From NCBI RefSeq assembly GCF_000722545.1, contig NZ_JNVM01000006.1:531575-595574 (forward strand): 64,000 nucleotides of DNA. Direction: 5' to 3'. The stretch comes from Paenibacillus tyrphae. GTDB lineage: Bacteria; Bacillota; Bacilli; Paenibacillales; NBRC-103111. Shown here in pieces: positions 59,769 to 64,000 of the stretch (position 1 is the stretch's first letter; each line of letters begins with the position of its first letter). The notes under the pieces were generated by a model that saw nothing but the letters and a program-made list of their open reading frames with translations, was not told the DNA's origin and did not search any database. Made by a program: the position numbers and the translations under genes.

Positions 59769-59894
59769 ATGGACAGTAGTAGTTGTCTATCTAACCATCT
59801 ACAACCGCATAAGCGTAGGGAGGAAACGTACACACCCTGCTGCTTCCGATGCCATCTATCCCTTAGTGATATTGCCCCGGTCTTCGGAAAATAG
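59769..59894 (+). CDS. Possible 41-residue upstream ORF in the speD leader
   Basis: A frame of 41 codons starts at ATG 59769 behind a GGGGGG run and ends at TAG 59892-59894, 91 bases before speD. It begins MDSSSCLSNHLQPHKRREET and contains TPCCFRCHL; four Cys and three His in 41 residues are unusual. It may be a small protein, a regulatory leader peptide for polyamine control, or chance. No family was recognised. Confidence 0.3.
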   Translation: MDSSSCLSNHLQPHKRREETYTPCCFRCHLSLSDIAPVFGK

Positions 59895-59985
59895 CATGTT
59901 TCGCGACCGCTCCCTACGGCTCCCTGCTTCTTGCAGCGGAGTAATTTGTTGTTGCATTCAACCAACAGGAGAGGGAGAACCGAAA

Positions 59986-60384
59986 ATGAACTATTCTACA
60001 TTCGGAAGACATGTTGTTGCAGACCTGTGGGGGGTCGATTTCGAACGGATTAATAACGCTGAGCTATTGCAAATCCAATTAATCGAAGCAGCCGAGAAAT
60101 GCGGAGCAACGGTACTGTCCGTTCAAGGGAAGCAATTTAAGCCTCAGGGGGCCACCGTGCTGCTGTTATTGTCCGAGAGTCATCTCTCGATTCATACTTA
60201 CCCGGAAAAAGGATTTGCGGCACTTGATTGTTACACTTGCGGAGAAACCGCCGATCCCGAAGTTGCCATTCAGCATCTGATATCCGTGCTAAAGCCTCAA
60301 ACGTGCCATTTGCAAAAACTGGTCAGAGGAATCGGAGAAGTGTTGACAAAGGAGATTTTTGTCACTTATGATGTGGGTAATTGA
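59986..60384 (+). CDS. speD: S-adenosylmethionine decarboxylase proenzyme SpeD
   Basis: A 132-residue class 1B proenzyme. It begins MNYSTFGRHVVADLWGVDFE and has the self-processing site LSESHLSIHTYPE; cleavage between Glu64 and Ser65 makes the pyruvoyl group. The catalytic Cys is in DCYTCGE (Cys85). It produces decarboxylated SAM for spermidine synthesis. The start at 59986 has AGGAGAGGG upstream; a longer open frame from 59683 lies over the promoter and leader and is not real. Divergent from mgtA. The C-terminal 15 residues extend past the Bacillus subtilis protein. A promoter for the next gene lies inside its 3' end. Confidence 0.94.
   Translation: MNYSTFGRHVVADLWGVDFERINNAELLQIQLIEAAEKCGATVLSVQGKQFKPQGATVLLLLSESHLSIHTYPEKGFAALDCYTCGETADPEVAIQHLISVLKPQTCHLQKLVRGIGEVLTKEIFVTYDVGN
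60343..60372 (+). promoter_or_regulatory. Promoter inside speD 3' end for the M-box / GGDEF-EAL transcript
   Basis: TTGACA (60343-60348), 18-bp spacer, TATGAT (60367-60372). Transcription would begin near 60379, about 12 bases before the M-box, the same distance as on the mgtA side. Confidence 0.75.
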
Positions 60385-60390
60385 ATACGA

Positions 60391-60548
60391 ACCTCGTTAG
60401 GTGAGGCTCCTGCATGGAGAAATGCTGCTGCCCAGAAACGTCGACAGACGCCAATGGGTCAACAGAAGCCATCGACATAAGGTGGTTTTTAATGTAGCTG
60501 GACGCAAGCTCCTATGCCATGCAGTGCTAAAACTCAACGAATGGAGGT
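60391..60548 (+). ncRNA. M-box (ykoK) magnesium riboswitch upstream of a GGDEF-EAL gene
   Basis: The plus strand carries the complete M-box: CTCGTTAGGTGAGGCTCCTG, GCTGCTGCCCAGAAACGTC, GACGCCAATGGGTCAACAGA, CGACATAAGGTGGTTTTTAA, TGTAGCTGGACGCAAGCTCC and TATGCCATGCAGTGCTAAAA. It is closer to the Bacillus ykoK leader than the copy on the mgtA side. A terminator follows at 60577-60607 and the next gene is not a transporter but a c-di-GMP turnover protein. Confidence 0.96.
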
Positions 60549-60576
60549 CGCCATCATCGTGTTTTTTCGCGCGCGT

Positions 60577-60607
60577 GCACCCTCTTATTTGATGAGGGTG
60601 CTTTTTT
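60577..60607 (+). terminator. Expression-platform terminator of the second M-box
   Basis: GCACCCTC (60577-60584) and GAGGGTGC (60594-60601) form a perfect 8-bp stem with a nine-base loop followed by six T. It lies 29 bases after the aptamer and 50 bases before the GTG start of the GGDEF-EAL gene. Confidence 0.92.
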
Positions 60608-60657
60608 ATATGCCGGCAAGGTAAACGGATGATTTCTGTTCAAGGAGGAGAGAACAC

Positions 60658-62367
60658 GTGAAAGCACTGCAGGTCAGCGAGATGATGTTTAAAGACCTGT
60701 TCCAATATGCCAATGACGCTGTCTTTATCACCAGAATTGAGGAAGAGGCCGAAGAGTCGAATGTATTGCTTGAAGTCAATGAAGTGATGTGCAGTATGCT
60801 GGAATATTCGAAAGAGGAGCTATTGGCGCTCAAGCCTCAAGCCATCATCAAACCCATGCAGGACGAAAGGCTTCAAGATGCGCAAGAAAGGCCAGCTGCA
60901 TCCCAAGAGCACAAGACAGAAGCCTGGTTCCTATCCAAAAAGCAGCGAAAAATCCCTGTGGAAATAAACTCCAGAGTGGTCAAGCTGAATCAATCAAAAG
61001 TCATGCTCTCGATTGCCAGAGATATTACGGAGAGAAAAGAGGCGGAAAGTAAAATTCGTCAAATGCTCTACTACGACGAGTTGACCAATCTGCCCAATCG
61101 GCGATTGTTTATCTCTCGGCTCGAAGCTGCGATTCAAAGAGCGCGTCATAACAATACCATGGTCGGCGTATTATATCTGGATGTTGACGGCTTCAAAAAT
61201 GTCAATGACACGCTAGGCCACAATTATGGAGATATGGTCATTCGAGCTATTGGCGGGCGACTTGTCGACACGCTGGGTATCCGGCCATTCCCGGCCAGAA
61301 TCGGAGGAGATGAATTCACGGTGTTTATTCCCGATTTGGGAAGCAAGGAGGCCGCCGTTCGGATTGCGTCAAATCTGAGCCAAATGTGGACAGCCCCGTT
61401 TATATTGGACGGGCAAGAATTTTATTTGTCGTCCAGCATAGGGATCGCCTTTTATCCGGACGATGGGGAGCATCCGGGCGAGATCATGAAAAGAGCAGAC
61501 AGGGCTATGTATTATGCAAAAGAAGGAGACGGAGCCCCGTACCGTATTTTCACGCAAGAGATGGACCAGGAGTTTTATAAAAAAATCGAGATGCAAAATT
61601 CATTGCGAAAGGCACTGCAGAGGAACGAGTTTGTCTTGCATTATCAGCCATTGGTGGATGCGACGATGGAGACAACTTCCGTCATCGGAGCGGAAGCCTT
61701 GATTAGGTGGAACCATCCGGACTGGGGAATGGTCTCGCCCGGCGATTTCATCCCGCTTGCTGAAGAAACCGGACTTATCGTTCCGATCGGAGAGTGGGTA
61801 TTGAAAACGGCGTGCAGGCAGTTCAAGGAATGGCAGCAAGCGGGCTTTCCGCCGATCACCTTGAAAGTAAATCTTTCGGCCCGCCAGTTCAAGCAGCCGG
61901 ACTTGGCAGGAATGATACAAAGAACATTGCTTGAAACCGAATTCGAGCCCCGTTATTTGGGATTGGAAATTACAGAAGGCGCCATGATGCAAAATCCTGA
62001 GCAGACTATCGCCACATTAAACGAACTAAAGACGACCGGAATCCGGGTTTCGGTGGACGATTTCGGTACCGGCTATTCATCCTTAAATTATATTCGGATA
62101 TTTCCGATCGATATTATTAAAATCGACAAGTCTTTCATTCAGGATATTTGCAAAGATGATAAGGATGAAGTGATCATTTCCACTATTATTTCAATGGCGC
62201 ACAATTTGAACCTGAAAGTCGTTGCCGAGGGCGTGGAAACGGAAGAGCAGCTTTCGTTCCTTCAGCAAGAGCGCTGTGACGCCGTGCAAGGCTACTATTA
62301 CAGTAAGCCGTTGCCGGCACAACATTTTCTTCATTACTTTGCCGGTCAGAGCCGGAATCATGAATGA
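60658..62367 (+). CDS. PAS-GGDEF-EAL c-di-GMP turnover protein
   Basis: A 569-residue cytoplasmic protein without membrane helices. A PAS domain covers 8-128 and ends in the usual IARDITERKEAE. The GGDEF domain (137-300) has the intact signature RIGGDEF at 216-220 but no RxxD inhibition site before it. The EAL domain (318-560) has EALIRW at 346, EITEGAMM, VDDFGTGYSSLNYI, IIKIDKSFI and AEGVETEEQ, that is, all residues needed for phosphodiesterase activity. The start is a GTG at 60658 behind AAGGAGGAG. It is preceded by a promoter, an M-box riboswitch and a terminator, so it is expected to be made when Mg2+ is scarce. Convergent with the chitosanase gene. Confidence 0.95.
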   Translation: MKALQVSEMMFKDLFQYANDAVFITRIEEEAEESNVLLEVNEVMCSMLEYSKEELLALKPQAIIKPMQDERLQDAQERPAASQEHKTEAWFLSKKQRKIPVEINSRVVKLNQSKVMLSIARDITERKEAESKIRQMLYYDELTNLPNRRLFISRLEAAIQRARHNNTMVGVLYLDVDGFKNVNDTLGHNYGDMVIRAIGGRLVDTLGIRPFPARIGGDEFTVFIPDLGSKEAAVRIASNLSQMWTAPFILDGQEFYLSSSIGIAFYPDDGEHPGEIMKRADRAMYYAKEGDGAPYRIFTQEMDQEFYKKIEMQNSLRKALQRNEFVLHYQPLVDATMETTSVIGAEALIRWNHPDWGMVSPGDFIPLAEETGLIVPIGEWVLKTACRQFKEWQQAGFPPITLKVNLSARQFKQPDLAGMIQRTLLETEFEPRYLGLEITEGAMMQNPEQTIATLNELKTTGIRVSVDDFGTGYSSLNYIRIFPIDIIKIDKSFIQDICKDDKDEVIISTIISMAHNLNLKVVAEGVETEEQLSFLQQERCDAVQGYYYSKPLPAQHFLHYFAGQSRNHE

Positions 62368-62394
62368 AAAAGACGGCCGCAGAATGCGACCGTC
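62367..62394 (-). terminator. Terminator of the chitosanase gene
   Basis: GACGGCCGCA (62372-62381) and TGCGACCGTC (62385-62394) form a stem with one mismatch and a three-base loop. Five T follow on the minus strand. It lies 31 bases after the chitosanase stop (62425) and overlaps the end of the convergent gene. Confidence 0.85.
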
Positions 62395-62424
62395 CTTGAT
62401 AACGGGCCCTGAAAATGAAGGAGC

Positions 62425-63330
62425 TTACTTCATTTCCCAGTCCGTAACTTTAGCAATCTCGGAATCAACGTTCTTCAGATTCATTTTCCCCATATCCACG
62501 AGAGTGTCCCATTGTTTTACGCGGTTTTTACCGTTAGGTGGCTTGTTGTATTTGTTGGTATCCACAACCAAGGTACGTTTGGCATGGAAATTTTTCATAA
62601 AGGTTTTCTCGTTCGAGCTGCTGCCGGAACGGGCAAGCAGGCCTTGAAGCGTATTCGAGCCGCCGGTAGCACCTTGATTCAGTGCCGTATCGACAAACGA
62701 TCCGATCGTCACCGCACTGGCAAAGCCGCGCTGGCGCGCTTGTTCAACGCTGTACCGGATATACACGTTATAGAATGTTTCCCACATCGCTTTTCTCCAA
62801 GCCGCATCGTTTTGAAGCTTTTTAATCTTGCCGCAGAACACCTTCTCACTATCTTTAATTTCCAGAATCGAGCCATTCATTTTCCCGTTGATGCCAAGGC
62901 GCTTCAATGCGCCATCGGCCGACGGGTTGCTGGCTCCTTTGGCGGCGTCATAGGCTTTGAAGAGTTCCGGGCCATCGGGATGGGTATCTCTGGAGCCGCC
63001 TGTGGTAGCACCGAAAAGACCGATCGTATACCCGCGCTCATCAGTAATGTCTTCGCAGTACCCGTAGTATTCGATCCAGTTCAAATCGTCCTGCTCCGGT
63101 TTATTGATAAGCTTCATGATGTTGTTCCATTGCTCGCCATCGAGCCCCGTATTATTGCGAAGGAATTGCAGAGTTTCCGGGGAGAAATTATCGTCAGGAG
63201 AGGCTGCGGCTGCTTTGGATGGCTGGAACAAAGCGGTTGCGCCAAACAAGGAAGCCACTAAGGTAAAACAAAGAAAGGCTAACAGAAATTTGGTCTGGCT
63301 TTTGGATGGTCTAGCATTGGACATAGGCAT
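62425..63330 (-). CDS. csn: Secreted GH46 chitosanase
   Basis: A 301-residue exported enzyme that hydrolyses partly acetylated chitosan. The signal peptide (about 1-42) ends in KAAA; the mature protein starts ASPDDNFSPETLQFLRNN. Numbered from that Ala, the catalytic Glu37 (KPEQDD) and Asp55 (ITDERG) fall exactly at the positions known for the MH-K1 chitosanase, which the whole sequence closely resembles from memory. Further markers are GLFGATTGGSRDTHPDGP and the C-terminal DSEIAKVTDWEMK. The start at 63330 (MPMSNA) has AGGAGGG upstream. Three palindromes lie upstream and may regulate it. The terminator follows at 62372-62394. Confidence 0.97.
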   Translation of the reverse strand: MPMSNARPSKSQTKFLLAFLCFTLVASLFGATALFQPSKAAAASPDDNFSPETLQFLRNNTGLDGEQWNNIMKLINKPEQDDLNWIEYYGYCEDITDERGYTIGLFGATTGGSRDTHPDGPELFKAYDAAKGASNPSADGALKRLGINGKMNGSILEIKDSEKVFCGKIKKLQNDAAWRKAMWETFYNVYIRYSVEQARQRGFASAVTIGSFVDTALNQGATGGSNTLQGLLARSGSSSNEKTFMKNFHAKRTLVVDTNKYNKPPNGKNRVKQWDTLVDMGKMNLKNVDSEIAKVTDWEMK

Positions 63331-63434
63331 GTAATCCCTCCTAAAAATGTTGACCGCATGGATAAACAACAGGCTGCTTGCCGCTTTACAGGCAATTCAA
63401 ATCTAATGCTCCTTCTCCTTTCCTTTCAACAAAG

Positions 63435-63448
63435 TATAAACGCTTACA
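63435..63448. promoter_or_regulatory. LacI/CcpA-type operator candidate 1 upstream of csn
   Basis: TATAAACGCTTACA, on the minus strand TGTAAGCGTTTATA, matches the cre consensus TGWAARCGYTWNCW except one base. It is 104 bp upstream of the chitosanase start and 79 bp from the next similar site. Confidence 0.5.
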
Positions 63449-63513
63449 CTTTTGTGCATCAGTTAGCCAGCTCGTTTACAAGCTATACCTTTCCCTCCCT
63501 TCTTCGTTTATAA

Positions 63514-63531
63514 CATAAACGTTTATATTTT
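63514..63531. promoter_or_regulatory. LacI-type operator candidate 2 upstream of csn
   Basis: ATAAACGTTTAT (63515-63526) is a perfect palindrome followed by ATTTTT. The 18-base string ATAAACGTTTATATTTTT is repeated exactly at site 3, 80 bp away. Confidence 0.5.
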
Positions 63532-63593
63532 TGGCCGTCAGTTCCTTATCGGATCTCCAACCCTAAACTTTCCTCAACCTTTTCTGAGGAGAA

Positions 63594-63612
63594 TATAAAC
63601 GTTTATATTTTT
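63594..63612. promoter_or_regulatory. LacI-type operator candidate 3
   Basis: TATAAACGTTTATA (63594-63607) is a perfect 14-bp palindrome followed by TTTTT. It is the third of a regularly spaced series (centres near 63441, 63520 and 63600). Confidence 0.5.
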
Positions 63613-63810
63613 AGGCTAAAAGAGGTGTTGTATTTGAAAAGTAGATCCGTGTTGCGTACAGCACCGAATCACTTTTAACCTCGCGTAAAAAACCGCTTAC
63701 TTCCAAGATTACCATCATCTTCGGACATTGTGAAGACACTTTTTTAATAAATATGGCTTTCGCTCGATTCAAATATATGCTGCATCACCGCTATTAAACA
63801 CACCATTAAC

Positions 63811-63861
63811 TCCAAAAAAAGACAACGCGCTCAAGGAACAGGCGTTTCCTGAGCACGTCAT
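63811..63861 (-). terminator. Terminator, copy 2 of the repeated 52-bp element
   Basis: GCGCTCAAGGAA (from 63827) pairs with the segment TTTCCTGAGCACG to about 63857, followed on the minus strand by seven T. Very similar to 39770-39821. It probably ends a minus-strand gene entering from the right edge. Confidence 0.7.
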
Positions 63862-63919
63862 CGATACATATGTTACCAGTTGATCAAAGACTCCGCTATA
63901 ACGTTCTTCTCCTTGTACT

Positions 63920-64000
63920 TTAACGATGTGCTTGAGCCTTCGCCGTATGTCCGCTACGTTCTTTGCGCAGGCCAACCACCAACACACTAATCCCCGCAGA
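63920..64000 (-). CDS. Possible C-terminal end of an unidentified gene entering from the right edge
   Basis: A minus-strand frame is open from base 64000 to a TAA at 63920-63922 and reads AGISVLVVGLRKERSGHTAK near its end. About 60 bases further lies a strong terminator in the same direction, which supports a real gene end. Only 26 residues are visible and no family was recognised. Another frame (63769-63987) is also open here, so the choice is uncertain. Confidence 0.3.
   Translation of the reverse strand, partial: SAGISVLVVGLRKERSGHTAKAQAHR

Noticed and set aside
59683..59985. N-terminal extension of SpeD by 101 codons
   Set aside because: It covers the promoter and leader; the ATG at 59986 has a strong binding site and gives the normal proenzyme length.
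63634..63678. Short TTG-initiated frame (14 codons) behind AGAGGTG next to operator candidate 3
   Set aside because: Too short and not recognisable; it might be the stub of a lost regulator gene but nothing supports this.
63769..63987. Minus-strand frame of 72 codons at the right edge
   Set aside because: It reads through the terminator hairpin and T-run at 63811-63861; the frame ending at 63920 fits the terminator better.

Overview
The window looks like a chromosomal segment of a Gram-positive, spore-former-type Bacillota, most probably a Paenibacillus. The reasons are strong AGGAGG ribosome binding sites with frequent TTG and GTG starts, YesM/YesN-type two-component systems feeding LplB/LplC-type sugar ABC permeases, a dhb (bacillibactin-type) operon behind a consensus Fur box, M-box magnesium riboswitches, and a GH46 chitosanase that from memory is very close to the MH-K1 enzyme of Bacillus circulans. 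Species is not decided. No rRNA, tRNA, CRISPR array or intact transposase was found.

Layout. 1-6.7 kb: a peptide uptake and hydrolysis unit (partial DppB-like permease, oligopeptide-binding lipoprotein, M20 dipeptidase) divergent from its probable regulator, then a second M20 amidohydrolase whose promoter carries the same operator motif. 6.7-9.5 kb: an ArsR-type regulator, an EthD-domain protein and an MFS pump. 9.6-16.7 kb: signalling genes (HD-GYP, SARP-type response regulator, very large hybrid sensor kinase) and a divergent MarR regulator / EamA exporter pair with palindromic operators.

16.7-33.7 kb is one long minus-strand iron-siderophore region. In transcription order it holds an AraC/substrate-binding fusion regulator (Btr-like) behind a perfect Fur box, a siderophore-binding lipoprotein, a BesA-like esterase, dhbA-C-E-B, the dimodular NRPS dhbF with a Gly code and a Thr code, an MbtH-like protein and a DHA2 exporter. 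Several junctions overlap by 4 bp. The product should be a bacillibactin-type 2,3-dihydroxybenzoyl-Gly-Thr trilactone. The import permease and ATPase are not here. At 33.9-38.1 kb a separate one-module NRPS (A-PCP-linker-degenerate C/E domain) with a Val-like code lies next to a TetR regulator; its product is unknown.

38.3-64 kb visibly has lower GC. It carries an amidohydrolase, a YesMN plus three-gene sugar ABC operon, and a set of secreted polysaccharidases: GH5, GH16, GH6, GH64 and, at the end, a GH46 chitosanase. Together these could attack cellulose, mixed-linkage and beta-1,3-glucans and chitosan, that is, plant and fungal walls. Between them lie a chemoreceptor and a magnesium/polyamine/c-di-GMP block: mgtA behind an M-box (minus strand), speD divergent from it, and a second M-box plus terminator placed in front of a PAS-GGDEF-EAL gene. 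This last arrangement is the most unusual thing in the window.

Other observations worth following are a 51-bp box (43 identities) shared by the promoters of the orphan NRPS and the YesMN operon, a tandem operator shared by two peptidase promoters, and three AAACGTTT palindromes about 80 bp apart upstream of the chitosanase gene.
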